This document shows positions 1 to 9,671 of a DNA stretch of 64,000 nucleotides, one piece after another. Origin of the DNA: Caryophanales bacterium (GTDB taxonomy: Bacteria > Bacillota > Bacilli > CAJFEE01); contig JAQSYP010000005.1 in NCBI GenBank assembly GCA_029256085.1, forward strand, positions 157,637-221,636, in the 5' to 3' direction. Position 1 is the stretch's first letter; each line of letters starts with the position of its first letter. A model generated the notes under the pieces. That model ran no database searches. It saw nothing but the letters and a program-made list of their open reading frames with translations, and had not been told where the DNA came from. Both the position numbers and the translations under genes were made by a program.

Positions 1-189
1 CAAAAAGCGGCAGATTTACACAGACAATGGCTTTGTTTCTATTGGAATGAATATTCGAAGGAAGCTCATGCAGGTCTAGCTCAAATGTATGTAGATGATC
101 CTAGATTTACTGCATACTACGACGTGAAACAACCTGGAACTGCTGAGTTTTTAAGAGATGCGATTTTTATTTACACTAGAAAAAAATAA
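1..189 (+). CDS. C-terminal end of a MerR-type regulator with TipAS ligand-binding domain (5' truncated)
   Basis: Frame 1 is open from the first base to a TAA at 187-189 and encodes 62 residues that match the end of the TipAS domain (HRQW, SKEAHAGLAQMY, DPRFTAYYD, GTAEFLRDAI). TipAS domains form the C-terminal drug-binding half of MerR-family activators such as TipA and Mta, which respond to thiopeptides or other small molecules and activate resistance genes. The N-terminal winged helix lies upstream of the window, so the full architecture is inferred. A strong terminator follows at 203-238, so this gene ends its own transcript. Confidence 0.8.
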   Translation, partial: QKAADLHRQWLCFYWNEYSKEAHAGLAQMYVDDPRFTAYYDVKQPGTAEFLRDAIFIYTRKK

Positions 190-202
190 TCAAAAAAGTT
201 TC

Positions 203-238
203 AAAAAGACGATTGGTTTTTAATACAATCGTCTTTTT
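203..238 (+). terminator. Rho-independent terminator after the TipAS gene
   Basis: A 13-bp stem AAAAAGACGATTG / CAATCGTCTTTTT with a 10-nt loop, ending in a T run, lies 14 nt past the stop codon at 189. Confidence 0.85.
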
Positions 239-361
239 ACTTCTTATTTTTAAAAAGACTTGGCTTTTGTAAAGTTTATTTTTTGTACTATAACAAAAAC
301 AATATAATAAATTTGTAGAATTTTGTATAATTAAGATAACTAGCTTTGAGGAGGAAATAAT

Positions 362-2791
362 GTGAAGAAAAGAAACTCGTTAAGAAATAAGATTATAATA
401 TTTTATATTATAATAGTTATCTCGATTACTAGTGTTATTGGATACATTGCCTTCTCAAATTGGAAACAATCAACATACAAAATGGTGCATCTAATGTTAG
501 AAGATGCAAACAACGATATTTTTAGAAGAATTAATAAATTAATAAGAATTCCTCAGTACATAAGTGGAGTAACAGAAGATCTAATTAAAAGTGGTCAGTT
601 AAATATAGACGATGAAAAGGCAAGAGAAGTATATTTTACATCAGTTATGAAATCTAATCCGCCTGAAATCTATAGCTTTAGTATTGGAAACGAGAAAGGT
701 GAATATTACGGTACTAGAAGAAATAAAGACTTAAATCTTGAGATAATGAGAAGTAACAAGTCTACTAATGGACATTCATACTATTATTCTATTACAAAAG
801 ATTCACGCGCTGGTCAGTTTGTTGGCGATTATGGAAAGTTTGATCCACGCACAAGAGACTGGTATATCGTAGGGAAAACACATAAAGATTTAGTTTATTC
901 ACCCGTTTATAGGCATTTCGTTATGAATGACCTAGCCTTAACTGTTTCCAACCCGGTATATAACAAGTCTGGTGAACTAGAAGCAGTAATCGGTACCCAT
1001 TTCACATTATCCAAGTTAAATGGCTTCTTAATTGATATTACAAAGGAAAAAAAAGCAACAGCATATATTATAGAAGAGAAATCCGGTAAATTAATAGCAA
1101 ACTCATTAAATAAGCCAAACTTTATTAGACAAAAAGAAAATGATTTGAAGCAACTTAGTGTAGAGGATATAGAAGACCCCCAGATTAAAAAAGTTTTCGA
1201 ATTATATGAAAAAACATCAAAGGATAACTTTTTACTAAAATCTGAGATTGGAAATTCACATATCAAGATTGATAAGTATAAACAAAATGGTTTGAATTGG
1301 ATTGTTATAACAGCAATACCTGATAAACAGTTTACATCGGTTATAACTGAAAATATACATAAGTTTGGTTATTCAATATTAATCCTTGTTTTTTTTGTGA
1401 TTTTAATATGGATAAAAGGAACACAGTATTTTCTAAAACCCGTATATGGACTTATTGATACTACTAAAAAATATGCTAGGGGAGAACTATTACTAAGATC
1501 CGAAGTAATTAGAGATGATGAAATAGGCGAATTATCTAAAGCCTTTAATACAATGGCGGATGAACTGTTTTCCGTAATTGAGAGTTTGACAGAAAGAACT
1601 TTCCAATTAGAACAAGCAAATAAAGATTTAGACGAAGCTAAGGTAATAGCAGAAAAAGCAAATGAAGCTAAAAGTATTTTTCTTGCAAATATGTCACACG
1701 AAATAAGAACGCCGATGAATGGAATAATCGGAATGACAGATTTAACTTTAATGACTAAATTAACGGATGCACAAAGAGAAAATCTGAATATTGTTAAGTC
1801 TTCATCAAAGGCTTTATTAAGGGTTATAAATGATATACTAGATTATTCTAAGCTTGAGGCAAATAAGATGAGCTTCGTCAATGCACCTTTTGATATTGTC
1901 GCAACAGTATATGAAGTAAGTCATCTTTTTGAAATTTGCGCTAAACAAAAGGGTCTATATATTTATACTACTTTTGAAAGTGATGTTCCAAGTAAAATTA
2001 TTGGCGACTCTATTAGGTTAAGACAAGTACTTTCTAACCTAGTTGGCAATGCAGTTAAGTTTACTCGCCAAGGTGGAATTATTACCAAGGTGGAAAATCT
2101 TGAACAAAATGAAAGTAGTGTGAAACTCAAATTTACTATATCTGATACAGGTATTGGAATTCCTGAGGAGAAGCTTGAGAAACTATTTAAAAGGTTTAGT
2201 CAAGTAGATGATTCAAATACTAAAGAGTTTAGTGGTACAGGTCTCGGGCTAGCAATCTCAAAGAAACTTGTTGAAAATATGGGCGGTGAGATTGGAGTAA
2301 TTAGCACGGTTGGTCTTGGTAGTAGTTTTTATTTTACTGCAAGGTTTGATATTTCTAGGGATCAACAAGACGAGGTAATTAATAATAATAAAGAGATATC
2401 GATTAGTCAAAATGAAAAAAAGATAAAAATATTAATTGCAGAAGATGATGCAGTTAGTAGACAAATGCTTACGAAGCTTTTAAAAAGAAGGGATTATGAT
2501 GTTGTTGAGGTAGAAAATGGTACAAAGGCAATCGAATTATCTACTAGAGAAAAATTTAATATCATACTAATGGATATTTATATGCCAACTTTGGATGGAC
2601 TCACTGCTACCACTACTATTCGTAGTGATGAAAACAATCCTAACTCTAACACCCCAATAATTGCCATAACAGCATTTGCTCTTGCTGAAGATAAAGAAAA
2701 GTGTCTCGCAGCTGGTATGTCAGATTATATTTCAAAACCACTTGATATCGTTGCATTTTATAAACTTATTGACAAATGGCTAAACAAATAG
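362..2791 (+). CDS. Membrane-bound hybrid sensor histidine kinase (dCache-HAMP-HisKA-HATPase-REC)
   Basis: An 809-residue sensor kinase. A transmembrane helix (about 11-31) precedes an extracellular double-Cache-like sensor (about 40-330; [12 protein letters not shown] is typical), a second helix (about 336-355), HAMP (about 356-410), a short coiled coil, HisKA with SHEIRTP (His446), HATPase_c with N, G1 (DTGIGIP) and G2 (GTGLGLAIS) boxes (about 555-670), and a C-terminal receiver (about 690-805) with phosphoacceptor Asp738 in LMDIYMP. It should phosphorylate its own receiver and then a partner. No HPt or response regulator is adjacent, so the partner is unknown. The GTG start sits behind GAGGAGG; the ATG two bases upstream runs into TGA. 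A TATAAT at 326-331 is a likely -10. The gene ends in a hairpin. Confidence 0.93.
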   Translation: MKKRNSLRNKIIIFYIIIVISITSVIGYIAFSNWKQSTYKMVHLMLEDANNDIFRRINKLIRIPQYISGVTEDLIKSGQLNIDDEKAREVYFTSVMKSNPPEIYSFSIGNEKGEYYGTRRNKDLNLEIMRSNKSTNGHSYYYSITKDSRAGQFVGDYGKFDPRTRDWYIVGKTHKDLVYSPVYRHFVMNDLALTVSNPVYNKSGELEAVIGTHFTLSKLNGFLIDITKEKKATAYIIEEKSGKLIANSLNKPNFIRQKENDLKQLSVEDIEDPQIKKVFELYEKTSKDNFLLKSEIGNSHIKIDKYKQNGLNWIVITAIPDKQFTSVITENIHKFGYSILILVFFVILIWIKGTQYFLKPVYGLIDTTKKYARGELLLRSEVIRDDEIGELSKAFNTMADELFSVIESLTERTFQLEQANKDLDEAKVIAEKANEAKSIFLANMSHEIRTPMNGIIGMTDLTLMTKLTDAQRENLNIVKSSSKALLRVINDILDYSKLEANKMSFVNAPFDIVATVYEVSHLFEICAKQKGLYIYTTFESDVPSKIIGDSIRLRQVLSNLVGNAVKFTRQGGIITKVENLEQNESSVKLKFTISDTGIGIPEEKLEKLFKRFSQVDDSNTKEFSGTGLGLAISKKLVENMGGEIGVISTVGLGSSFYFTARFDISRDQQDEVINNNKEISISQNEKKIKILIAEDDAVSRQMLTKLLKRRDYDVVEVENGTKAIELSTREKFNIILMDIYMPTLDGLTATTTIRSDENNPNSNTPIIAITAFALAEDKEKCLAAGMSDYISKPLDIVAFYKLIDKWLNK

Positions 2792-2813
2792 GCATCCAAA
2801 TGGGTGCCTATTT
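2786..2813 (+). terminator. Terminator of the dCache hybrid kinase gene
   Basis: Imperfect 12-bp inverted repeat (AAATAGGCATCC / GGGTGCCTATTT, loop AAAT) overlapping the stop codon at 2789-2791. Confidence 0.65.
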
Positions 2814-2827
2814 ACTTTATAACACAA

Positions 2828-2867
2828 ATGTTATATATTTATAACATAATGTTATATATTTCGAACA
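2828..2867 (+). promoter_or_regulatory. Palindromic operator upstream of the membrane protein/XRE pair
   Basis: A perfect 8-4-8 palindrome ATGTTATATATTTATAACAT (2828-2847) is followed by a second, imperfect copy starting ATGTTATATATTT at 2849. The pair lies 15-54 nt before the start at 2882. The position suits autoregulation by the XRE protein encoded downstream; that is inference. Confidence 0.5.
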
Positions 2868-2881
2868 AAGGAGTGGTATAT

Positions 2882-3277
2882 ATGAAAATAAAAATAATAT
2901 TATTATGGGTTGTTTTATTGGGTATGGTCACAGGAATGGTATTACAAACTTTATCACTAATAAAAGATAATAATGTTTATCCAGCATTGTTTATTACAAT
3001 CGGCATGATAAGCTTTATTATATTAATAACCTTACAAATCAAAAAAGCATACTCAGAGTTAAAGCAGGGTATACCGTTTGATGATGAACGTTCTAGGAAA
3101 GTTAAACTATTATCAAGTAGCCGCGCATACTTTTACTCACTATATATTTGGATTATATTACTTGCGTTTCAGAAGTACATTGAGAAAGATGATATCCTAC
3201 TTATTGGTTTATTAGGAATGGGATTCAGTCTGCTCATTTCTTGGTTAATAACTAGAAATAAAAAAGGTTTAGAATAA
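2882..3277 (+). CDS. Small four-helix membrane protein of unknown function, coupled to an XRE regulator
   Basis: A 131-residue protein with four hydrophobic segments (about 3-22, 34-53, 85-100 and 105-124) and a charged cytoplasmic loop after helix 2 ([20 protein letters not shown]). I recognise the general type, a DUF2178-like membrane protein encoded next to a short XRE regulator, but cannot assign a function. The ATG at 2882 follows AAAGGAG; an earlier in-frame start at 2804 would place the operator inside the gene and lacks a ribosome site. The stop overlaps the next start (TAATG), so the two are translationally coupled. Confidence 0.7.
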   Translation: MKIKIILLWVVLLGMVTGMVLQTLSLIKDNNVYPALFITIGMISFIILITLQIKKAYSELKQGIPFDDERSRKVKLLSSSRAYFYSLYIWIILLAFQKYIEKDDILLIGLLGMGFSLLISWLITRNKKGLE

Positions 3278-3483
3278 TGAGAACAAATATAAAGGAATAT
3301 CGAGCAAAAAGTAATTTAACACAAGCTGAATTAGCTAGAAGAGTAGGGGTTAGAAGAGAAACGATAAGTTTCTTAGAAAAAGGAGAATATAATCCTTCTT
3401 TAAAGCTAGCAGTAAAAATTTCAATTGAATTGAATGCTCCAATAGAGAAGTTATTCATTTTTGAAGATGGGGATTTAATATAG
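3277..3483 (+). CDS. Short XRE-family transcriptional regulator
   Basis: A 68-residue protein that is almost entirely a Cro/C1-type HTH ([20 protein letters not shown], then [14 protein letters not shown] and [14 protein letters not shown]). Such short XRE proteins paired with a small membrane protein usually repress their own operon. The ATG overlaps the upstream stop by one base, implying co-translation. Its likely operator is the palindrome at 2828-2867. No effector domain is present. Confidence 0.88.
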   Translation: MRTNIKEYRAKSNLTQAELARRVGVRRETISFLEKGEYNPSLKLAVKISIELNAPIEKLFIFEDGDLI

Positions 3484-3545
3484 GAAACATTTAAACTAAA
3501 AAACTGTAAACAGACTAGAGTGAGTTCAAGTTTGCTTACAGTCAA

Positions 3546-3575
3546 GGCTCCGGATATTCCGGAGTCTATTTATTT
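3546..3575 (+). terminator. Terminator after the XRE gene
   Basis: Stem GGCTCCG / CGGAGTC (3546-3566), then a T-rich tract TATTTATTTTATTT. A second inverted repeat (ACTGTAA / TTACAGT) lies just upstream. Confidence 0.8.
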
Positions 3576-3578
3576 TAT

Positions 3579-4784
3579 TTAACTTGATTCTACTGAAAAC
3601 CTAGTTTTAGTAGATTTACTTTTAATAGTCATGAAACAACTTACTAACAAGACGAAAGAACCTAATACGTATGGAAACTCTATATTAATATCAAATAGAA
3701 TCCCAGCAAATATTGGCCCTGCCATATTACCAATACTAAAATACATATTATTTAGTCCAGCTACAAAACCTTGTTCATCTCCAGCCATTATTGACAGCTG
3801 AGTATTGAGGGCTGGTCGAACTAGCGACGTTGCAGTAAAAAAAACTAAAGTAATAAGTAGAATGGTAGTAAAGGAACCAGCAAAAATTAAAGCTAGTAAT
3901 GAAATTGACGAGATTAGGAAAGTCCAAAAAATAACTCTGATTTCACCAAATTTACTCAATACCTTGTCCACAACTAGAGATTGAATTATAACTCCAACAA
4001 GTGCTCCAAACGTGATAATAATTGAAATATCTTTAGGTGTAAAATCAAATTTTTCAAACACATATAAACCAAAGACAGCCTCGAAATTTGCTAATCCAAA
4101 AGTCATCATGAAAATTAACAATAAAAAAATAAAGTAAGATTTATTAAATGAAGCATAGATTTGTACAAAAATCGTTTCCCTTTTTTTACTATTATGACGA
4201 GCCTTTTCTTGTATATCTAAGGAAAGAGTTTCAGGTAATAACAAAAATGAAAGAATAGTAGCGACTGTGGCAATTGCTGCTGAACTATAAAAAGGTATCC
4301 TTGTGCCGAATTCCGCAAGAAAGCCTCCAATTCCAGGACCGATAACAAATCCTAGTGACATATAAGCCCCTAAATATCCCATTCCCTTACCACGCTCATC
4401 CTCAGTTGTAATATCAGCAACATATGCCATCATCGGAGGAACAAGAAATGCGGCACCAATACCACCTATAAATCTAGATGCGTACAGCATCCAAATATCT
4501 GTGCCAATCGCAAATATAAACTGTGACAACGTAAAACCCACTAACCCGATTATAATAGGTTTTTTTCTTCCAAACTTATCAGAAAATTCACCAGCAAAGG
4601 GTGAAAACAAAAATTGAGTAAGTGCAAAAATTGCAATAAGATAGCCCATTGCTGTACCATCAACACCAAATTCTTTAACAAATATAGGTAACACAGGAAT
4701 GATCAAACCGATTCCAAGCATTGCAATAAACATATTGACCATTAAGATAACTAATGGTATTCGATTATTCTTTAAAGAGTTCAT
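3579..4784 (-). CDS. MFS drug exporter of the DHA1 (Bmr/Blt/NorA-like) family
   Basis: A 401-residue, 12-helix proton-coupled exporter. The start region (GIGLIIPVLPIFVKEFGV), motif A (GEFSDKFGRKKP) between helices 2 and 3, and motif C (GPGIGG) in helix 5 match multidrug exporters of the NorA/Bmr/Blt group. The substrate cannot be predicted. I chose the ATG at 4784 (MNSLKNNRIP) because AAAGGA lies 8 nt upstream; the longer frame from 4799 starts on top of that ribosome site. It is transcribed towards the XRE gene and away from cheA1, so it is a single-gene unit. The AT-rich gap 4785-5059 carries the divergent promoters; I could not pick them with confidence. Confidence 0.88.
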   Translation of the reverse strand: MNSLKNNRIPLVILMVNMFIAMLGIGLIIPVLPIFVKEFGVDGTAMGYLIAIFALTQFLFSPFAGEFSDKFGRKKPIIIGLVGFTLSQFIFAIGTDIWMLYASRFIGGIGAAFLVPPMMAYVADITTEDERGKGMGYLGAYMSLGFVIGPGIGGFLAEFGTRIPFYSSAAIATVATILSFLLLPETLSLDIQEKARHNSKKRETIFVQIYASFNKSYFIFLLLIFMMTFGLANFEAVFGLYVFEKFDFTPKDISIIITFGALVGVIIQSLVVDKVLSKFGEIRVIFWTFLISSISLLALIFAGSFTTILLITLVFFTATSLVRPALNTQLSIMAGDEQGFVAGLNNMYFSIGNMAGPIFAGILFDINIEFPYVLGSFVLLVSCFMTIKSKSTKTRFSVESS

Positions 4785-5059
4785 AGTTCGTCCTTTCAAG
4801 ATCCTAGTATTCTAACAAATTCCATTATATTAATCTATCACCAAAAGTTATAAAGAGCAAAGGGAATATTTACATTTTCGATTTTGTTATTTTTGGATGG
4901 ACCATCTATTTGAATGCTTTTTTTCCATACTTTCAATATTTAGACAAACATTCAAACGCGAAAAAAATATTAGTTAAATATATTAATAATACAGAACTTC
5001 TAAAAAAATATTTTTTAAGAGATTTTGTAACTTATAAAACGCTTTAGGAGGTGACAATT

Positions 5060-7081
5060 TTGTCAGATTTGAATAATGATCCTATGTTAGAAGCGTATAT
5101 TTTTGAAACTACACAACAAATTGAACAATTAGAACAAGCAGTAATCAATGCGGAAACAAGTGGCGAGTACAATACTGAAATAGTAGCTGCAATCTTCCGT
5201 ATAATGCATACAATAAAAGGTTCCTCAGCAATGATGTTATTTAACAATATTGCGATAGTAGCTCATAAAACTGAAGATATATTTTATTTTATAAGAGAGA
5301 ACAGTCCGAAGAGTGTGGATGTTTCTGAATTATGTGATCTGGTCCTAGAAGGAACTGATTTTATTAAATTAGAGCTAGAAAAAATTAAAAGTGGAGATAA
5401 GCCAGATGGTGATGAAGAAACACTACTTGGAAGATTAAAAGAATTTCTAGTTGACCTAAAAAAGACGAATGGATACGAAAATGATCTAACTACAAAAGAT
5501 AGTAAAGCTTCATCAAATAAGTTTTATATAAGTCCATCAGCAAACAAAGAATATAGTTATAAGTATTCATATAAAATAAAGCTTCAATTCCAAAAAGACT
5601 GTGAAATGGAAAATATTAGAGCATACATGATAATTCATAATCTACAAGATATAACTAATGAACTGCATTTTATCCCAAATGACATAATTGATAATAACGA
5701 AAGTTCTGAGCTTATAAAGAAGGAAGGCTTTCTAATTTATTTTAAATCTAATAATACGTATGAAGAGATGAATGATTTTTTCTCTCATGTGGCTTTTCTA
5801 GAAGTGTACGAATTAACAGAATTAAAAGACAGTAGAGAGTTCGAGAAATTAGTTACAGAAAACCAAACTAAGCAAAAGCTAGAGAAAGTAAATGATAAGA
5901 AAGTTAATACACAACATAGCAAAATAATAAGTGTTAATGTTCAAAAGTTGGATGCTTTAATGGATTTAGTAGGTGAATTAGTAATATCTGGGGCAATGGT
6001 AACGCAAAATCCAGATTTAAAAGGCTTGAATCTAGAGAATTTTTTTAAAGCTGCAAGGCATTTAGAAAAAATTTCAAGCGAGATACAAGATGTCGTCATG
6101 TCCATTAGAATGGTGCCACTAGGACCTACTTTTTTTAAGATGAATCGGATTGTAAGAGATATGTGTAGAAGTTTAAATAAAGATGTGCATTTAGACATTA
6201 TTGGAGAAGAAACTGAAGTTGATAAAAATATTATAGACAACCTCGGAGATCCTTTAATGCACCTAGTAAGAAATTGTTTAGATCATGGAATAGAGACAGT
6301 TGAAGAGAGAATTGCTAACGGTAAGTCAAAGGAAGGAACAATAACCCTAGAAGCAAAAAACTCAGGCAGCGAAGTATTAGTAATCGTGAAAGATAATGGA
6401 AAAGGTTTAAATAAAGAAAAAATTCTCAATAAAGCTATTAAAAACAAAATCTTAACAAAATCACCTGAGGAAATGACCGATAAAGAAATTTATAATTTGA
6501 TTTTTTTACCCGGATTTTCTACTAAAGAAAATGTTACTGAATATTCGGGACGTGGTGTAGGAATGGACGTCGTAACAAAAAATTTAGAGGCAATCGGTGG
6601 TTCTATACAAGTTGAGAGTATTAGCGGTAAAGGAACTACAATTATTTTAAAGATACCATTAACTTTGGCAATTATAAATGGAATGAATACTAGAGTTGGT
6701 AATAGTCACTATACCCTCCCAATAACTTCAATTAAAGAGTCATTTAGACCAACCAAAGAAGAAGTATTCAAGGACCCTAGTGGAAATGAAATGATATTAA
6801 TTCGTGGTGGTTGTTATCGAATTTTAAGATTACATGAATTTTATAATGTTAATACGAGTGTAAAAAGATTAGATGAAGGAATTTTAATAATGATTGAACA
6901 TGAACAAAAAGCAATCTGTTTATTTGTAGATGAATTACTTGGAGAACAACCAGTTGTTGTTAAATCACTGCCGGATTTTATAAAGAAGATAAAAAAAATA
7001 AGAGGATTAGCTGGATGCACTTTGCTTGGCGATGGAAGCATAAGCTTGATTCTTGACGCTGAAGATCTTATTAAAGATTAA
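5060..7081 (+). CDS. cheA: Chemotaxis histidine kinase CheA (copy 1)
   Basis: A 673-residue CheA with all five domains: P1/HPt with phosphoacceptor His50 in HTIKGSS; a P2-like regulator-docking domain at about 170-265 (MENIRAYMIIHNLQDI), comparable to the Thermotoga-type P2; P3 dimerisation helices (ISVNVQKLDALMDLVGELV); P4 ATPase (HLVRNCLDHGIE, DNGKGL, GRGVGMDVV); and a P5 CheW-like end. It phosphorylates CheY/CheB in receptor arrays. I chose the TTG at 5060 because AGGAGG lies 8 nt upstream and the paralogue at 10279 starts identically; the GTG at 5051 overlaps the ribosome site. It heads cheA-cheW-mcp. Copy 2 is a close paralogue, so duplication is likely. Confidence 0.95.
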   Translation: MSDLNNDPMLEAYIFETTQQIEQLEQAVINAETSGEYNTEIVAAIFRIMHTIKGSSAMMLFNNIAIVAHKTEDIFYFIRENSPKSVDVSELCDLVLEGTDFIKLELEKIKSGDKPDGDEETLLGRLKEFLVDLKKTNGYENDLTTKDSKASSNKFYISPSANKEYSYKYSYKIKLQFQKDCEMENIRAYMIIHNLQDITNELHFIPNDIIDNNESSELIKKEGFLIYFKSNNTYEEMNDFFSHVAFLEVYELTELKDSREFEKLVTENQTKQKLEKVNDKKVNTQHSKIISVNVQKLDALMDLVGELVISGAMVTQNPDLKGLNLENFFKAARHLEKISSEIQDVVMSIRMVPLGPTFFKMNRIVRDMCRSLNKDVHLDIIGEETEVDKNIIDNLGDPLMHLVRNCLDHGIETVEERIANGKSKEGTITLEAKNSGSEVLVIVKDNGKGLNKEKILNKAIKNKILTKSPEEMTDKEIYNLIFLPGFSTKENVTEYSGRGVGMDVVTKNLEAIGGSIQVESISGKGTTIILKIPLTLAIINGMNTRVGNSHYTLPITSIKESFRPTKEEVFKDPSGNEMILIRGGCYRILRLHEFYNVNTSVKRLDEGILIMIEHEQKAICLFVDELLGEQPVVVKSLPDFIKKIKKIRGLAGCTLLGDGSISLILDAEDLIKD

Positions 7082-7093
7082 GGAGGGAGAAAA

Positions 7094-7588
7094 TTGTCTG
7101 AAATTGATGATAAAGTTGAATCTAATCATGAAGAAGACACTCAGAAAGGCAAATTTTTAACATTTTTTCTAGGCAAGGAAAGCTACGGATTAGATATTAA
7201 ATACGTTACTGAAATAATAGGTATACAAGCTATTACTGAGGTGCCTGAATTACCAATTTATATTAAAGGAATTATTAATTTAAGAGGTAAAATCATACCT
7301 GTTATGGATGTTAGATTACGCTTTAAAAAATGTGAAAAAGAATACAATGACCGTACATGTGTAATTGTAATAGATGTGAAAGGCGTATCAATTGGGATGA
7401 TAGTTGATAGCGTTTCAGAAGTTATAGTCATACCTGATTCAGAGATTGTTTCACCTCCAGAAGTCAGTCAAAAGACTAATAAATATATAAAAGGTATTGG
7501 AAAAGTAGGTAATGAAGTGAAACTTATACTAGATTGCCACAAAATTCTAAGTGATGATGATTCAGAAAACCTTAATAATTTCCAATGA
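7094..7588 (+). CDS. cheW: Chemotaxis coupling protein CheW (copy 1)
   Basis: A 164-residue CheW that links CheA to chemoreceptors. Signature stretches are FFLGKESYGLDI, YVTEIIG, LPIYIKGIINLRGKIIPVMD, IVDSVSEV and IKGIGKV. The start is TTG behind AAGGAGGGAG, 12 nt after cheA. The hinge between the two beta subdomains reads KKCEKEYND; the five residues CEKEY are the ones missing in the broken copy at 23897-24359. It is followed 15 nt later by its receptor, so cheA-cheW-mcp is one operon. Confidence 0.95.
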   Translation: MSEIDDKVESNHEEDTQKGKFLTFFLGKESYGLDIKYVTEIIGIQAITEVPELPIYIKGIINLRGKIIPVMDVRLRFKKCEKEYNDRTCVIVIDVKGVSIGMIVDSVSEVIVIPDSEIVSPPEVSQKTNKYIKGIGKVGNEVKLILDCHKILSDDDSENLNNFQ

Positions 7589-7603
7589 TAGGAGGAAAAA
7601 ACA

Positions 7604-9277
7604 ATGTCGTGGTTTCGAAATTTAAAAATTAGATTAAAGCTGATTTCATGTTTTATTGTATTAGCTATTGTTACTGGTGTAGTTGGATTTATAGGTATTA
7701 ATTCCATGAGTAACTTAAATGAAAATGGTGACCATTTATATAATAACTATGCTGTCCCTGCTTTAGATTTAGAGGGAGTTGAAGTTATGTTGCAAAAAAT
7801 TAGATCTACACATTTATTAGCTGTATATGAACGAAATCCAGAAACTTTACAGTCTAAACTTGATGCGATACAAGAGTATGTTAATGCAGATAACAAACTA
7901 CTTGAAAAATATGAAAAAACAATAACTACAACTGAAGATCGGAATTTATTCAACAAGGTAAAAGAAAGTTTAAATAATTATAGGACTGAACGAGATAAGA
8001 ACTTAGAGTTAATCAAAGCAGAGAAATATGATCAAGCTCTTGCTGAATTATCAAAAGTATCAGAGGCAAGAGATAAAGTCGATTTTGCATTAAGAGAATT
8101 AATAGAATTTAATACAAAATCTGCATCAGATCAAGTGAAAATAAACAATGGCGATTTTAATTCACAAACTACATTAATGTTAATCGTGATTTCAATTGGT
8201 GTAATCACTTCTATAATATTAGGTATCTTAGTGGCTAACATTATAAGTAAACCAATTAATAGTTTAGTATATGCTGCAAACAAAGTTGCTGATGGTGATT
8301 TGAATGTAGACATAAGTATAGACTCTAAAGATGAAATTGGAACACTTGGGAAAGCATTTAAACAGATGGCAAGTAACATCAATGATGTAATGGTTAATAT
8401 TAATAGTGCATCTGAACAAGTTGCATCTAGCTCGAAGCAAGTTTCAGATTCTAGTATTGCTCTTTCTCAAGGAGCAACTGAGCAAGCAAGTTCAATAGAA
8501 GAACTAACAGTATCAATAGAAGAAATTTCTTCGCAAACAAACAATAATGCCAAAAATGCTGCTCAAGCAAATGAATTAGCTGAGAGTGCAAAAAAGGATG
8601 CAGTTCAAGGGAATGAACGTATGACTGAAATGTTAAATGCAATGAAAGATATAAATGAATCTTCAAGCAACATTTCTAGAATAATTAAAGTTATTGATGA
8701 AATAGCTTTCCAAACTAATATTTTAGCACTAAATGCAGCTGTAGAGGCGGCACGTGCTGGGCAACATGGTAAAGGTTTCGCGGTTGTTGCAGAAGAAGTT
8801 CGCAATCTAGCAGCGAGAAGTGCTAATGCTGCTAAAGAAACAACTTCAATGATTGAAGGTTCAATTAAGAAAGTAGAGGATGGAACAAAGATTGCAAACG
8901 AAACTGCTCAAGCGTTAAATATGATTGTTGAAAGTGTGGCTAAAGCAGCAAATCTTGTAAATGATATTGCAGTTGCGTCAAATGAACAGGCAAGTGGCAT
9001 TTCGCAAATCACCCAAGGCATTTCACAAGTATCTGAGGTCACTCAAACTAACTCGGCAACATCAGAACAAAGCGCAGCAGCAAGTGAAGAATTGTCAAGT
9101 CAAGCTCAACTTCTAAGTGAAATGGTTAGAAAATTCAAGTTGAAAAAATCAAGTAACTACAATGTTGTTGCTCATGAAGATTTTAACCCTGAAGTATTTA
9201 AGATGATTGAGCGAATGGGAGATAAAAAAGACAAGAGTTTAATAAACTTAAGCGACAAAGAATTTGGTAAATATTAA
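7604..9277 (+). CDS. Chemoreceptor (methyl-accepting chemotaxis protein) 1 with 4HB sensor and tether-like tail
   Basis: A 557-residue receptor: TM1 (about 13-33), periplasm-facing four-helix-bundle sensor (about 35-188), TM2 (about 190-212), HAMP (about 213-265), then a long coiled-coil signalling domain whose tip reads [20 protein letters not shown] with [21 protein letters not shown]. The last about 35 residues form a polar linker ending in EFGKY, which fits the aromatic-x-x-aromatic pattern of CheR/CheB-binding pentapeptides. The ligand is unknown. Its start MSWFRNLKI and the whole signalling domain are near-identical in receptors 2 and 3, which indicates duplication. The ATG follows AGGAGG. 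Confidence 0.93.
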   Translation: MSWFRNLKIRLKLISCFIVLAIVTGVVGFIGINSMSNLNENGDHLYNNYAVPALDLEGVEVMLQKIRSTHLLAVYERNPETLQSKLDAIQEYVNADNKLLEKYEKTITTTEDRNLFNKVKESLNNYRTERDKNLELIKAEKYDQALAELSKVSEARDKVDFALRELIEFNTKSASDQVKINNGDFNSQTTLMLIVISIGVITSIILGILVANIISKPINSLVYAANKVADGDLNVDISIDSKDEIGTLGKAFKQMASNINDVMVNINSASEQVASSSKQVSDSSIALSQGATEQASSIEELTVSIEEISSQTNNNAKNAAQANELAESAKKDAVQGNERMTEMLNAMKDINESSSNISRIIKVIDEIAFQTNILALNAAVEAARAGQHGKGFAVVAEEVRNLAARSANAAKETTSMIEGSIKKVEDGTKIANETAQALNMIVESVAKAANLVNDIAVASNEQASGISQITQGISQVSEVTQTNSATSEQSAAASEELSSQAQLLSEMVRKFKLKKSSNYNVVAHEDFNPEVFKMIERMGDKKDKSLINLSDKEFGKY

Positions 9278-9299
9278 CAAAACTTACTTTGTTTTACCA

Positions 9300-9333
9300 G
9301 TCTGTAGAACGTTTTCTACAGGCTTTTTTTTAT
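9300..9333 (+). terminator. Terminator of the cheA1-cheW1-mcp1 operon
   Basis: Stem CTGTAGAA / TTCTACAG (9302-9321) with loop CGTT, followed by GC and a run of eight T. Confidence 0.85.
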
Positions 9334-9383
9334 TTCTTTGCTAGATGAAAATCACCGACTTGCAATACTTTAGATCACAATTA

Positions 9384-9510
9384 CAATTCTATCGAGCACA
9401 ATTTCGATTCTATCGAGCACAATTTCGATTCTATCGAGCACAATTTCGATTCTATCGAGCACAATTTCGATTCTATCGAGCACAATTTCGATTCTATCGA
9501 CCATATTGTC
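9384..9510. repeat. 21-bp tandem repeat array, five full copies plus a degenerate one
   Basis: Identical units containing ATCGAGCACAATTTCGAT begin at 9391, 9412, 9433, 9454 and 9475; the unit at 9496 diverges (ATCGACCATATTGTCGA). Each unit is bounded by the inverted pentamers ATCGA and TCGAT, so it looks like an array of protein sites rather than coding DNA. The array fills the space between the mcp1 terminator and the tetR1 promoter. The 294-nt gap 9278-9571 holds nothing else I can identify. Confidence 0.9.
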
Positions 9511-9574
9511 GAAAACCACTTGGTTATGCCAACTTTTTTATTTTCAAAATGATTCCATACACTTAGTCGATAAA

Positions 9575-9649
9575 TGTCGAAAAAAAAGTATTGAAATAAT
9601 CTCGATTAGGGCTATTATTATGTTATAAGATGTGAGTAAGTGTTTACTC
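9575..9649 (+). promoter_or_regulatory. Promoter, Spo0A-like box and TetR operator in front of tetR1
   Basis: A TGTCGAA heptamer (9575-9581) matches the Spo0A box. Then come -35 TTGAAA (9591-9596), a 16-nt spacer, -10 TATTAT (9613-9618), and the perfect 6-4-6 palindrome GAGTAAGTGTTTACTC (9634-9649) just before the gene. The same order and spacing recurs before tetR2 at 23122-23199. The palindrome at the transcription start fits autorepression by TetR. Confidence 0.65.
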
Positions 9650-9671
9650 CTATCAAAAGGATGTGAGGAAA

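Noticed and set aside
8451..8666. Antisense open frame in mcp1 with repeated leucines
   Set aside because: It is the reverse of the coiled-coil codons; it has no start signal and the same pattern occurs in all receptors.
9384..9510. CRISPR array
   Set aside because: The repeats are directly adjacent, without spacers, and no cas genes are present.
9345..9566. 73-residue open frame with repeated FRFYRAQ units
   Set aside because: It is the translation of the 21-bp tandem array; a 21-bp period keeps one frame open. There is no ribosome site and the product is low-complexity.
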